Origin: Hexactinellida sp. DTS-2022
Lineage: Eukaryota > Porifera > Hexactinellida
Length of the DNA: 64,000 nucleotides
Assembly: GCA_028753945.1 (NCBI GenBank)
Contig: JAPNXP010000016.1
Coordinates: forward strand, 2,202,001-2,266,000
Direction: 5' to 3'
Position numbers and translations under genes: made by a program. The notes beneath the pieces were generated by a model. That model did not search any database and had not been told where the DNA came from. It saw only the letters and a list, made by a program, of their open reading frames with translations. Shown here in pieces: positions 40,501-50,444 of the stretch (the first letter of the stretch is position 1; every line of letters starts with the position of its first letter).

Positions 40501-43500
40501 TCTGTTTATACTACAGTAGAACCTGACCAATTGTTCTACAGTTAATATGCAGTCAGGTTCTTTGTAAAGGAACATTCAAGGGACAAAAAATTGTGTTCAT
40601 AATAGAGAGATTTCATAATAAGCGAACTCAACTTAATAAAAACTTAATACATAAATTTGGACCATAGGGCTTGCTCTTAATAAAAAGTTTTTCATATTAA
40701 GCAGACGAAAATTATTCCCATAAGCATACCTTACTGTAGTTATAATATTGTATTTTGTAGCTCGGGTATAGTACGATAATGGTTAATAACAATCCTGAGA
40801 CTGTTAGCACTGATTATGATGAATGCGACAGACTGTACTTTGAAGAGTTATCTTTTGAGGTTTGTGTTGTTGTGCATTTATTCAATTCGTAATACGTACA
40901 GTGGTGTTTTCGTAATAGCAAGTCGCATTTTGTACGAAATTTGCTTGCTAATAGGCGAACTTGCTATTAGAGGAACAACAATAACATTAAATGCTCGCTT
41001 GAGGGCTGAAAACAACTTGTTAATAGAGCAATATCATTGCTATTATGCTATTACACTAGTGTATATCTATCTCATTAGACTGTGATGGATATACACAACA
41101 TGGAACTGCCTCAGGGCGTTATCATAAGTGCGGGCGGACAGCTGCCTAATAACATTGCATTAGCGCTGCACAGACAACAGGTGAGTAGTGTGTAACTTAT
41201 CTACGTACAGTGTATGTTACGGAGCATGGGAGTAATCACAAAGCCATTCTACTATAGTAGATTCCGCATATGTAAGAACATCATATTGGAAAAACGGTTT
41301 CCATATACCCTGTATACTTTATCTCGGTTATAAGAACATGTCGGACCATTGTCGGTTATAAGAACACTTTATGCAGTTCCCGACGATGTTTTTATATCCG
41401 GCATCCACTGTATAATGTAATATGTTGTATGTTCAATATGTACCACAGTAGATGATAACATGTTCCGTAGCAAATATTGAATATTTAACCCTCCTATATA
41501 AGAATATTTATTCAATCCCCAGGTACCCCATCTCAAGGATTACATAAAAACCATACACCATATAAACTTCGTTGCCCCGGAATGCGAGAGTTAAACTGAA
41601 AGTTAATTCAATTTCAATTTAAATATAAAGTGAAAATGGGATTTTTCTATTTATTCCTGGGCAACGAATGGATTTATTAATAATAATATATTTTATCCGT
41701 CCCAAATTATTCTTTTATATTGCATTCCGATTACTTACTCACTGTGGTTGTAGGTTAAGATCCTTGGCACCAGTCCCGAGATGATAGACACGGCGGAGAA
41801 TAGATTTAAGTTCTCTCGTCTCCTCGACTCAATACAGGTTACTCAGCCCAAGTGGAGAGAAGTCAAAGACATAGAGGTTATTGGAATAATAATGTATTTG
41901 TATCTGCACAATTGCAAGCTTGTTACAGTAGAACATCGTTAGTACGAACACGGTTAATACGAACACTATTTCATTCCCCTTCAAAGCTTTTTAATATAAA
42001 TGATATTGGTTAATATGAATTCCGGATAAAGCGAACGCATTTTGATGGTCCCCTGGTGTCGTACTAACGAGGTTCTACTGTAATTTGCGAAATAAAGTGT
42101 TAATATTAACACATTTTTAATGTACAGTATTAATGATTTGAAACTTATCAAATTATTTACATTAATTGGTTTACTTGTGTCAAACGAATTAAGAATTACG
42201 AATATGCATTTAGACAGCTTCTAATTTCTGCAACGAAGTTGGGTTTCCCTGTTTGCTGCGGCCCTCCTACGTGCTTAGCGGCGCTGCAATGAATGTAGCG
42301 CTAAACGACGAGGAACTGGATCAGTACCTCAAAGATGCAATGGTCGTGTCTAAGGATTATCCTGTTGTTATATCCAGATACATACTGGATGCCCAGGTAT
42401 GTCACACGATATGTAGGGATAAATTATACAGGGATAAGTTTTTTCTTATAGTAAACTCAGGTACTGAGAAAGTTAAGTTTTTTACAGGAATTTACAAAAA
42501 TTGAACTTTATAAAGTAAGCCTGGCTCCTTTGCTCTTAAAATAACTGAGCTCTATTCAAGAATTCTCTGATATTTATTCCCTATCAACATTATTTATGAT
42601 ATATCACATTAATTTGTCGCAAATTTGGCTTAATAGCGATGATCTTACGAGAATTAAAACTCTATTAACAAGTCACTTTAGTGATTTGTATAATTATTAA
42701 TTAATTAATTCCCTTTCTGTATCTTTTGTACAAAATGCGACTTGCTAGTGGAATATCTATTCTACTAAGTTGAATAATTACGAATCAACTAAACTTAATT
42801 TCGTTTACAATCATCCTACTCTCCTCGCTAGGAGATTGACATTGACGCGGTGGCTCAGAACGGCAGGCTGCTGGCTATGGGAATAGCGGAGCACGTGGAG
42901 AATGCCGGAGTGCACTCTGGCGATGCTACTCTCATCACGCCGCCTAAAAACGTTAAGAAGAATATCCTGAAACTAATCGACAAGACTGTTCGTAAGATTG
43001 CTCAAGCCCTCCACGTGTCTGGCCCTTTCAACCTGCAGCTCATCGCAAAGGCAAGTTACCGATTTCCCCGAATAAGCGACCCGGAGCTTATTGTTTTGTG
43101 GGCCAAATTTACATCCAATTTTTGAAAAATCCGAAAAATAATATTTAGATGGATTCTAATGGTTCTCAGCAACAGTAAATTACCTAAATTAATATAATTC
43201 ACTTCAGTTATCAGCTATTGTGTATTAATCATATCAACAAATGCCATTTTCATTGGAAATACGGTAATCCCTGTACTTATGCTAGTTACTGATCTATTTA
43301 TCATAATGTTGCAGGATGATGACATTAAAGTAATAGAGTGCAATCTGAGAGTATCTCGCTCTTTTCCTTTCATTTCCAAAGCACTCGACATAGACTTTAT
43401 GTCCCTAGCAACCAGAGTTATCATGGGAATTCCCTGTCAGCCTGTGAAGGTATCTGACAGCATCAAACGGGTCGGTGTGAAGGTTCCTCAGTTCTCATTC

Positions 43501-46500
43501 TCGCGTCTGGAGGGTGCCGACTGTAAGGTAGGCAGGGATAGTAAAATGACTTTTAATCGAATAATCACCACACTTCTTTATATTAAATTAATGGTTTTAA
43601 TCACAGCATGCTGTAAAAAAAGCTTGCTGCAAAAGACTCTTTGATGGGTTATTCACAGCAATTTGTTTTTAAATAATTTTTTTAATATTTGTGAATAGCG
43701 AAACCTATTTCATTCGTAGTTATTTAATTTATTTCCACGTCTCGAACTATCAAATCATTAATTTCTATCCCTGCAGGTGGGTGTGGAGATGTGCAGTACT
43801 GGGGAGGTGGCCTGCTTCGGAGAGAATGTGTACGAGGCTTATATCAAGGCGCTACTGAGCAGAGGATTCAAGATCCCAACTAAAGCTATTCTCCTGTCCA
43901 TTGGAACTTACAAAGTAACTCATTTAATAACTTCCAATTAAACCGATTTTTTACCAGTCGAAACCGGATTTTTCTAACTAACTCTATGCATGGAAATGTA
44001 GTAAGAAAATCTGATAGTTAAATAAACCGTTTGAAAATATTACAAAATTGGAATTTTTTACACATTTAGGTAAATAATTATATAATTGGCTAGAAAAAAC
44101 CGATCAGTTAGAAAAAAACTGGTGTTAGAAAAAACCGGTTTCGACTGTATTAATTTAATTAGGCGAAGAGAGAGCTCCTCGATTCAGTTAAGTTGCTACA
44201 GAAAATGAATTACGAGCTCTATGGCAGCTCTGGGACAGCAGACTTCTACTCTGAGAATGGAATACAAGTAAGACATTTAGCATTCCTTACTACCATTTGC
44301 GTATCTACGACTGTATCTACAGATAACAGAGGCTTTCTGGCCGCAAGCCCAAGTGGACACTCCGCCATCGAGTGTGCGGAAAACCACCACGGAATACCTA
44401 ACCCAACAAACGGTCGATTTGGTTATTAACATCCCTAAGCGCGCTTACTACAAGGCCCCCTCACTAATGTCCCACGGCTACATTATACGGAGACTGGCCA
44501 CTGACCAGTCGGTTCCTATCATAGTCGATATCAAGAGTGCACAGCTGTTCACTGAGGTTGTTAATGTTCATATCTTCTGGCACTATTTATGGAAATATAT
44601 CGCTGCTTTTAGAAATTATTGGTGAATACAGTAGACATTAATACAAACACCAGGGCACCGTCTAAGTTTGTTTGTATTTTCCCGAAATTCATATTAACCG
44701 GAGTCACTTGTATGCATCTGTTTAAGCTAGGGAACTTTAACTGTAACCGATATTTCGCCTTATTTGTGTTCGTTTTAACGAGAGTCTACTACTGTACTTT
44801 TTCCGAATACAGTTAAACTCAAATTTCAATTCCAACATTCTTTAATTAACCAGCATCAATGCAAAGAGCATTATACATTACTCTATAATTACCGTTACTA
44901 ATATGTTACCAGGCTCTCTACTACATAAACAAGCGGCCGCCTCCTCTCAACACGATGATAGACTCAATCTCCACGCACCAGATAATAAGACTCCCCGGCC
45001 TCATTGACGTGCACGTGCACGCCAGGGACCCCGGACAGACTCACAAGGAGGACTTCGACACCTGCACTAGTGCGGCTCTGGCTGGGGGGATAACCCTCAT
45101 TGGTGCCATGCCGAACACACATCCTCCTGTAACAGACCCAGATACATTCTATGCTGCCATAGAGGTAGTGCCTATGATAAGCTTATTAGCGTGAAACGAA
45201 TGTACATAATATTCGTTCATATTCGTTCGTTTCAAACGAATACTATTCGTTTACTTCTTTTGGATAGCAACATGACTTTTGTTAGATTGGGAAAATCGTA
45301 AATATATTCCTACATAAACTAGCTGATTAATAAAGTGTCTAACACTGTAACACTTATTAAACATTGTAACATTAGCAAAAAACTATTTCCACTGTTTTGA
45401 TACTTGAATTTGATTTAATTCTTAGTATTCAAAACGAATGAATATTCGAATATTCGTTTCAGCCCTAACTCTTACAGTATTGTACTACTTCTATGTATAC
45501 CTATTAACTACAATTCTTAGGGTATTTCTATGAAAGCTAGATGCGACTTTGGCTTATTCGTGGGAGCTACTAACACAAATGTGAATCAGCTATCTCTCCT
45601 CTATGAGGAAGCATTTGCTCTCAAAATGTATTTAAACCCGACCTTCTCGACTCTACAGCTAGACGATATGTCCGTGTGGACTAGTCACCTGGAGAACTGG
45701 CCCTCCCATAAACCGCTGTGTGTACACGCGGAAGATCACACCATGGGGGCCATCATCCTGCTGTCAGAGCTCACCAACAGACCAGTGCACATATGCCATG
45801 TAGCCAGGAAGCAAGAGGTTATACACAATAATAATGTTTGATTAATAAGTTACCCCTCTGCTGGTTAGGAAATTGATTTTCAATTGAAAGTGGGTTTTTT
45901 CTATTTATACCTTGGACCCCAGGGAAAAGAGCATCTATGTCTTATTAATTAATTAATTAACAGTAGTAAGTTTGAATAATCTATTATCCAAACGTGGTAA
46001 TAACTGACTATTGGAATTATAGAACACAACTGAGTGTAAACTGGCTGTTGGTTTCTTGAACATTTGTAGCCTTCAACTTCAGAAAAGGTGTCTTATAGGG
46101 GATTTTGAGTTATCCATCGCAAAGCGACCGAGACCGAAGTGCTCGTACATAGTAAATGACAATATAATGTGTATATTAACTGTTAGTTTGTACTCTAAGA
46201 TTGAACTCATCAAGCGAGCCAAGCAACGCAACATCCCTATAACCTGTGAGGTGTGTCCTCACCACTTATTCCTCTCTTGCGAGGAGGCAGACAGCTTGGG
46301 GCTCTCGCAGAGACGCAGAGAGGTGAGACCGAGACTGCAGTCGAAAGCTGACCAGCAGGCTCTCTGGGATAATCTGGATATTATCGACTGCTTCGCTACT
46401 GATCATGGTACACTATATTAATTAATTATTTATTTAGGGCTGAAACGAACGAACCTTTTCCTAAACTAACTAATATGCGAATATTCGTTCCTTTTGATGA

Positions 46501-49500
46501 CTAAGCATTAGTTAAATCTAATTCAAGGCTCAAAATACAGTGGAAAATAGTTTTTTGTTAATGTTACAATAGTTTAATCATAACAAAGTGTATTAAACAC
46601 AAGTTAGTTAGCAATTAATCAACTAGTGTAGAATAAGAATTTACGATCTCTCCAATCTATACAGATCATGTTGTTGTCCAAAAGTAGTAACGAATTTTCG
46701 TTTTATCCCTAATTAATTATCTCAGCATTCCAAATGTCCCAATCTAGCTCCACACACGATTGAAGAGAAAGACAGCGACACGAGTCCCCCCGGGTTCCCT
46801 GGCCTCGAGACGATGCTCCCTCTGCTGCTCACTGCTGTCAGTCAGGGGAAACTAACCATAAATGTAAGATAACTATGACAACAATTTTCACATTATTGAC
46901 CCTATATGGATAATACAGTCAGGTTCTTTTATTATTAGCATTCAAGGGACCAAAAATTGTGTTCATAATAGAGAGACTTCATAATAAGCAAACTCAATTT
47001 AATACAAACTTTATGTAAGTTGTTAAATTTGGACAACAAGTCTTGTACACACTAGAAAATCTTTCATAATAAGCAGGCAACAAAAATGAGCATGCAACAA
47101 ACTGTTCACAATAAGCATACAACAAACTGTTCATAATAAGCATACAACAAACTGTTCATAATAAGCATACAACAAACTGTTCACAATAAGCATACAACAA
47201 ACTGTTCACAATAAGCATACAACAAACTGTTCACAATAAGCAGGCAACAAACTGTTCACAATAAGCATACAACAAACTGTTCACAATAAGCATACAACAA
47301 ACTGTTCACAATAAGCATACAACAAACTGTTCACAATAAGCATACAACAAACTGTTCACAATAAGCATACAACAAACTGTTCACAATAAGCATACAACAA
47401 ACTGTTCACAATAAGCAGGCAACAAACTGTTCACAATAAGCATACAACAAACTGTTCACATTAAGCATACAACAAACTGTTCACAATAAGCAGACCTGAC
47501 TGTATAGTGTGTCCTAGGATATCATAGCACGTCTCCACACTAATCCCATCCGCATATTCAGTCTGACCCACCAGCACGATACGCACATTGAGGTTGACCT
47601 GGACGAGGAGTGGACTATACCAGCTGCCACCAGGTATAGCAAGGCGGGGTGGACTCCTTTCGCGGGAATGAAAGTAAAAGGAATTGTAAAGAGAGTCGTG
47701 CTTAGAGGGAAAACAGTGTTTGTAGATGGGAAGGTATATAACCCGTAATGTTAACTGTAGTTTCTGACTTATAGTAGTATACAGTGAACTCCCGTTATAA
47801 TTAAGTTCATATTTCCTTCGATTACATCAATATAAGCGGTGTACGTTGTAAGCGAAGTAAAATCAATTAATTTAGCCGTCTTGGGAATATACAATAGAAC
47901 CTCTTTAGTATGAACACCAGGGGACCGTAAAATTCATTCGCCTTATCCGGAATTCGTATTAACCAATGTAATTTCCTTTGAAAGGCTTTGAAGGGGAATG
48001 AAATGGTATTCGTATTAACAAGAGTTTCGTATTAACCGTGTTCTTAGTGTGAGGTTCTACTGTATTTAACTTTGTTATAGCGAGTATTTCGTTATAACTG
48101 GAGTTTATTCTAACTGCATTATCAGGTGTTATCAGAACCTGGCACTGGAATCCGGTTATTATCGAAGTCTATAATGTCTCCGAGGACTTCTTCTGATTAC
48201 CAAACTCCTTCAAAGCTGGTATCAGCTGTCAGGAAGGAAGACACGGTATTCGCATTTCCCCCTCGGCTGTTACCGCTCATATCCTCTGACGTAACAGCTG
48301 TCTCCACGCGCAGCCCCAGTCCGGACCTGGACTCGCAGCTGCAGGGCAGCTGGACACACAAACACATTCTGTCCGTCGACCAGTTCAACAGGGGACAGGT
48401 CAGTAGATGCCGGATATAGGGACACCGGCTATAAGATCATGCCATATATAAGAACACCGGTTATAAGAACATGCCATACATAAGAACACCGGTTATAAGA
48501 ACATGCCATATATAAGAACATTATATTGGAAAACGGTTTCCATATACCCTGTATAATTAATGCCGGTTATAAGAACATGCCATATATAAGAACACCGGTT
48601 ATAAGAACATGCCATACATAAGAACACCGGTTATAAGATCATGCCATATATAATAACATTATATTGGAAAACGGTTTCCATATACCCTGTATAATTAATG
48701 CCGGTTATAAGAACACCGGTTATAAGAGTATGCCAGATATAAGAATATTACATTAAATGCTCGCTTGATGACTGGAAATAGCTTGTTATTAGAGCAATAT
48801 TGCTATTAGGTTAACACCAGTGTATGCTGTATATTTGTAGCTGCACGAGTTGTTCCACGTATCGCACGAGATGCGCATCAAGGTGCAGGAGAGAGGGGGG
48901 TGCGAGCTGCTTAAGGGGAGGGTCCTCGGATCTCTGTTCTACGAACCCAGCACCCGCACCAGCTGCTCATTCCAGGCCGCCATGCAGAGACTGGGGGGGA
49001 CCGTCATAGACCTCAGAAAGGAGACCTCCTCTCACGTGAAGGGGGAATCTCTAGAAGGTTGTTAGTTGTTGTTGTTATTGTTGTTGTCTCCAGAAACGAT
49101 CCATATGATATGTGCAAGGAATTATCCAGGACCGCGATACGCTCCTTTTGGAGTGTTATTTTTGGAAAATTTGAAGTTAGGAGTGTGAAAATTTGGAATC
49201 CTCTCCTATACTGTAACATTAATTTTCGATTTAGGCTTATGAAAATTGGATCAGACCAGGATTAGGAGCGCATTTACAATGGCTGTATAATACACTGTAT
49301 CATATGTGTGTAATGTGTTGTTATTATTATTGTTGTTGTTGTTGTTGTGTCCAGATACGATCCATATGATATGTGGGTACTGTGACGTTGTTGAGTCGTC
49401 GTTGTTGTTGTTGTTGTTGTTGTTATTATTATTATTGTTATTGTTGTTGTTGTCTCCAGATACGATCCACATGATATGTGGGTACTGTGACGTGGTTGTG

Positions 49501-50444
49501 CTGAGACACCCCGAGGCGGGGGTTTGTCAGAGACTCTCCCAAATAGCAACGAAGCCGCTTATAAACGGAGGGGACGGGACCGGGGAACATCCCACTCAGG
49601 CGCTGCTGGACATATTCACCATTCGAGAGGAGATAGGGACAGTAAACGGACTTACTGTTAGTTAATACAAACTCTTTTAATTATAATCGTTATTTGTTAT
49701 TTATGGAGTTTGTATTTGTACTACGTAGTACTTTAAATACTGTCGACTCCGCTTAATTGGGTGACTGGTCCGAGGAAAAATTGATTCTATTAAGCAGACA
49801 ATCCAATTAACTGGCCAATTATGCGGAGTTTACTGTGGGAGATAAATCTCAGACGAAATTGGGACTCAATTTGGACTAGACGATAATTAAACTCATTTAT
49901 TTTGAACTCAATTTCACCTACGACTTAGTATATACGTATTTACAAAGAATTAAGTTATTAAACTCATATTTACAATTATCCCACTTTACAGATTACCCTA
50001 GCTGGAGACCTCAAGCACGGACGCACGGCTCACTCCCTCGCCCGTCTCCTCACTCTCTACCAAGTCCGACTGCTATACGTAACTCCGCCGGGCCTAGAAA
50101 TGCCGGAGCAGATAACTAGCTACGTATCTGACCGAGGGATCCCCCAGACAAACTACGCTTCTCTCCAGGAAATACTCCCTCACACAGATGTGCTCTACAT
50201 GACTAGAATACAGAAGGAGAGATTCCAATCCCCAGCTCACTACCAGTCTTCTAAGGGAAATCTAATCCTCACGCCTAACCTTATGATGCTAGCTAAAGAG
50301 AAAATGATAGTACTCCACCCATTGCCGCGAGTAGACGAGATATCCACTGAGGTTGATACCGACCCCAGAGCGGTCTACTTTAGACAGGCTACATACGGGA
50401 TGTACATTCGTATGGCACTGCTCGCGAAAATATTCGCTGTTTAG
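31510..50444 (+). CDS. CAD: CAD: fused GATase-CPSII-DHOase-ATCase, 36 exons
   Basis: Performs the first three steps of pyrimidine synthesis in one cytosolic polypeptide. Inferred exons start at 31510, 31875, 32268, 32512, 32986, 34613, 34958, 35178, 35996, 36349, 36816, 37371, 38437, 38827, 39218, 39737, 39967, 40232, 40761, 41079, 41754, 42214, 42832, 43315, 43777, 44163, 44323, 44913, 45521, 46200, 46748, 47518, 48126, 48841, 49460 and 49992, and end at 31591, 31998, 32416, 32570, 33063, 34756, 35127, 35607, 36127, 36462, 36935, 37592, 38625, 39060, 39355, 39904, 40049, 40478, 40859, 41180, 41876, 42396, 43050, 43527, 43914, 44267, 44556, 45164, 45817, 46407, 46863, 47733, 48398, 49057, 49656 and 50444. 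Together they give an open frame of 2,175 residues, close to human CAD (about 2,225). Intron 23 uses a GC donor. Intron 5 hosts another gene and most introns carry transposons. Confidence 0.95.
31606..31822. mobile_element. MITE family B copy, in CAD intron 1
   Basis: GTAGTAGAACCTCGTTAGTA to ACGAGGTTCTACTG, with a small internal duplication of TTTCAC..TAGGAACAC. A family A-related copy follows in intron 2 (about 32061-32222). Confidence 0.7.
32547..32782. repeat. Duplicated CAD exon-4 end flanking a family A MITE
   Basis: The exon 4 end and donor (GGAACTATGTTGGGACAG|GT plus TTTCTAAT.CCACATAG) recurs at 32740-32782. A decayed family A MITE (about 32603-32730) sits between the copies. The second copy has its own GT donor but no acceptor of its own. 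Confidence 0.8.
32797..32955. mobile_element. MITE family D copy, in CAD intron 4
   Basis: TCAGGTTCTTTTATTATGAG to TTAGCAGACCTGACTG, with the family D interior (ACCAAAAATTGTGTT, AACTCAACTTAATACAA). Confidence 0.75.
33158..34537 (+). CDS. Unrecognised coiled-coil protein nested in CAD intron 5
   Basis: An intronless ORF of 459 residues, same strand as CAD, inside the intron between exons 5 and 6 (33064-34612). Residues about 30-150 are helical and charged ([55 protein letters not shown]), a likely coiled coil. The middle is Asn/Ser/Thr-rich and disordered. The C-terminus has short basic motifs ([30 protein letters not shown]) and ends [20 protein letters not shown] context is good (ATACAATG). 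I recognise no family; its length and conserved-looking ends make it a real gene rather than chance. Confidence 0.7.
   Translation: MFEVDNKASDGPQVQVQLHDITERMSLLLTSYEGPSDQLSQRLALKREKENDKMKGALFGVLQDLNQIVDDREKLLASIKDWFDGSSRLMRGIDTEGNAEEAWEMIENEMKKLFGVLQAFKNSSKDVSELERRLLQVVFKDTSIGDLDKVRNKIQFNSFRKKANFRMTSQIEHESSLETINETQTEFNTDDVPNEGKTTPICPVELSSVEIQVDLLNDSQTNSVDTNTPNKQHYTCSPIRFNAASQTEKMELERNFSNESIDECLPNEFNDSVSCLELDFSNSEPNIILQSNNTDYFGKDSSSNEINIHNLKQKNRFITSSKQKTSTPGKRMNISQNIPFVHVKRSPGLSPVLSTIHTLSNRPELSMYKSRDPPNLSFMQREQIKNDSIELYMERSKGKTANRLLTPISSYSPKKGGATRILGNIRTDSAQPTHIFKQDAETKKWGSQLVDFMKDMCIN
34780..34927. mobile_element. MITE family I copy, in CAD intron 6
   Basis: CAGTAATAGCAAGTCGCATT on the left, with AGGCGAACTACTG at the right; flanked by TA. 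Confidence 0.65.
35638..35966. mobile_element. Family C MITE with a family B MITE inserted in it (CAD intron 8)
   Basis: The outer element runs CAGTAGACTCTCTTATAGG ... CGTACTAACCAGAGTATAATG. Its AATTAACCTTA is split by a family B element at 35760-35912 (CAGTAGGATCTCCTTTGTAC ... ACGAGATTCCACTG) bounded by TA. This shows B moved after this C copy had landed. Confidence 0.8.
36168..36334. mobile_element. MITE family L, in CAD intron 9
   Basis: CAGGTAAACCTCCGAAATGC on the left, and AATTTTAGAGGTTGGCCTG on the right. The interior has GGATATTCGGAGGTTG. It is the only clear copy in the window. Confidence 0.6.
37087..37282. mobile_element. MITE family D copy (inverted), in CAD intron 11
   Basis: CAGTCAGGTCTGCTTATTGTG to AAAAGAACCTGACTG, flanked by TA; the typical interior lies in reverse orientation. 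A TAAA/TAAAT simple repeat follows at 37295-37325. Confidence 0.8.
37623..38416 (+). repeat. 16-bp palindromic minisatellite, about 50 copies (CAD intron 12)
   Basis: The unit is like GTAACATGTTACGTTT; its core GTAACATGTTAC is a perfect palindrome. About 790 bp, nearly without indels. Variation is almost confined to two sites: G/A in TTT(G/A)TAAC and C/T in GTTA(C/T)G. The array fills nearly all of intron 12, ending 20 bp before the exon 13 acceptor. Confidence 0.97.
38654..38775. mobile_element. MITE family D, short copy in CAD intron 13
   Basis: CGTCAGGTTCTTATAGTATG to ATAGACCTGACTG; internally deleted. Confidence 0.7.
39533..39711. mobile_element. MITE family A copy, in CAD intron 15
   Basis: CAATAAACTCTCGTTATAAC to TAACGGGAGTTCACTG, with an intact interior. 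Confidence 0.8.
40550..40736. mobile_element. MITE family D copy, in CAD intron 18
   Basis: CAGTCAGGTTCTTTGTAAAG to AAGCATACCTTACTG. Confidence 0.75.
40899..41060. mobile_element. MITE family I copy, in CAD intron 19
   Basis: CAGTGGTGTTTTCGTAATAG, then AATAGCAAGTCGCATTTTG and ATTGCTATTATGCTATTACA. The right end is decayed. Confidence 0.6.
41252..41410. mobile_element. MITE family E copy, in CAD intron 20
   Basis: TATAGTAGATTCCGCATATG to CCGGCATCCACTG. Confidence 0.65.
41926..42080. mobile_element. MITE family B copy, in CAD intron 21
   Basis: CAGTAGAACATCGTTAGTAC to AACGAGGTTCTACTG, flanked by TA. Confidence 0.8.
43955..44147. mobile_element. MITE family G copy, in CAD intron 25
   Basis: CAGTCGAAACCGGATTTTTC to AAAACCGGTTTCGACTG. 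A second copy lies at 56377-56521. Confidence 0.8.
44629..44794. mobile_element. MITE family C copy, in CAD intron 27
   Basis: CAGTAGACATTAATACAAAC to ACGAGAGTCTACTACTG. Confidence 0.75.
46916..47502. mobile_element. Family D MITE expanded by an internal minisatellite (CAD intron 31)
   Basis: CAGTCAGGTTCTTTTATTAT to AAGCAGACCTGACTG, flanked by TA. Usual copies are about 190 bp; this one is 587 bp because its right-hand AACTGTTCACAATAAGCA segment has multiplied. Confidence 0.88.
47086..47490 (+). repeat. 25-bp minisatellite inside the family D MITE
   Basis: About 16 near-identical units of type AACAAACTGTTCACAATAAG plus CATAC. A few units carry CAGGC instead of CATAC, or TCATAA instead of TCACAA, so higher-order blocks have been duplicated. 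Confidence 0.95.
47782..48110. mobile_element. Family A MITE with nested family B MITE (CAD intron 32)
   Basis: Outer ends CAGTGAACTCCCGTTATAAT and TTATAACTGGAGTTTATTC. A family B element lies at 47892-48062 (CAATAGAACCTCTTTAGTAT ... GAGGTTCTACTG). Confidence 0.7.
48401..48720. mobile_element. Family E MITE starting 2 bp into CAD intron 33
   Basis: CAGTAGATGCCGGATATAGG begins directly after the exon's CAG|GT donor. The interior has several tandem copies of GGTTATAAGAACATGCCATA and two of ATTGGAAAACGGTTTCCATA, making it much longer than the other E copies. Confidence 0.7.
49058..49459 (+). repeat. (GTT)n microsatellites with two decoy copies of CAD exon 35
   Basis: Intron 34 is made of GTT runs (about 49059-49085, 49318-49349, 49400-49452). 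The end of each run joins GTCTCCAG or GTGTCCAG followed by ACGATCCATATGATATGTG, copies of the acceptor and start of exon 35. The true exon at 49460 is the third copy. Between copies 1 and 2 lies a fragment also found at 54520-54620. Confidence 0.85.
49738..49835. mobile_element. MITE family F copy, in CAD intron 35
   Basis: TGTCGACTCCGCTTAATTGG to ATGCGGAGTTTACTG. Confidence 0.65.

Larger units (their letters stand above)
35520..44820 (+). other. CAD: CAD carbamoyl-phosphate synthetase domain
   Basis: Two homologous ATP-grasp halves make carbamoyl phosphate from bicarbonate, ammonia and 2 ATP. First half: [75 protein letters not shown]. Second half: [78 protein letters not shown]. The regulatory MGS-type domain follows ([35 protein letters not shown]). 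Confidence 0.93.
44913..47733 (+). other. CAD: CAD dihydroorotase domain
   Basis: Zinc enzyme closing carbamoyl aspartate to dihydroorotate. It looks active: HVHAR metal ligands in [20 protein letters not shown], the carboxylated Lys in [25 protein letters not shown], and Asp in CFATDHAPH, which is formed by splicing 46407 to 46748. [19 protein letters not shown] follows. Confidence 0.93.
48126..50444 (+). other. CAD: CAD linker and aspartate transcarbamoylase domain
   Basis: Exon 33 is a Ser/Pro-rich linker of about 90 residues, ending in [14 protein letters not shown], the helix that starts ATCase. ATCase joins carbamoyl phosphate and aspartate. Motifs: [76 protein letters not shown] and a final [15 protein letters not shown]. 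Confidence 0.93.

Noticed and set aside
47086..47490. Possible CRISPR-like array
   Set aside because: Contiguous 25-mers derived from a MITE end, with no unique spacers.
49251..49665. Poly-Asn, poly-Thr and poly-Leu ORFs
   Set aside because: Translations of (GTT)n microsatellite; only the exon beginning at 49460 is conserved.
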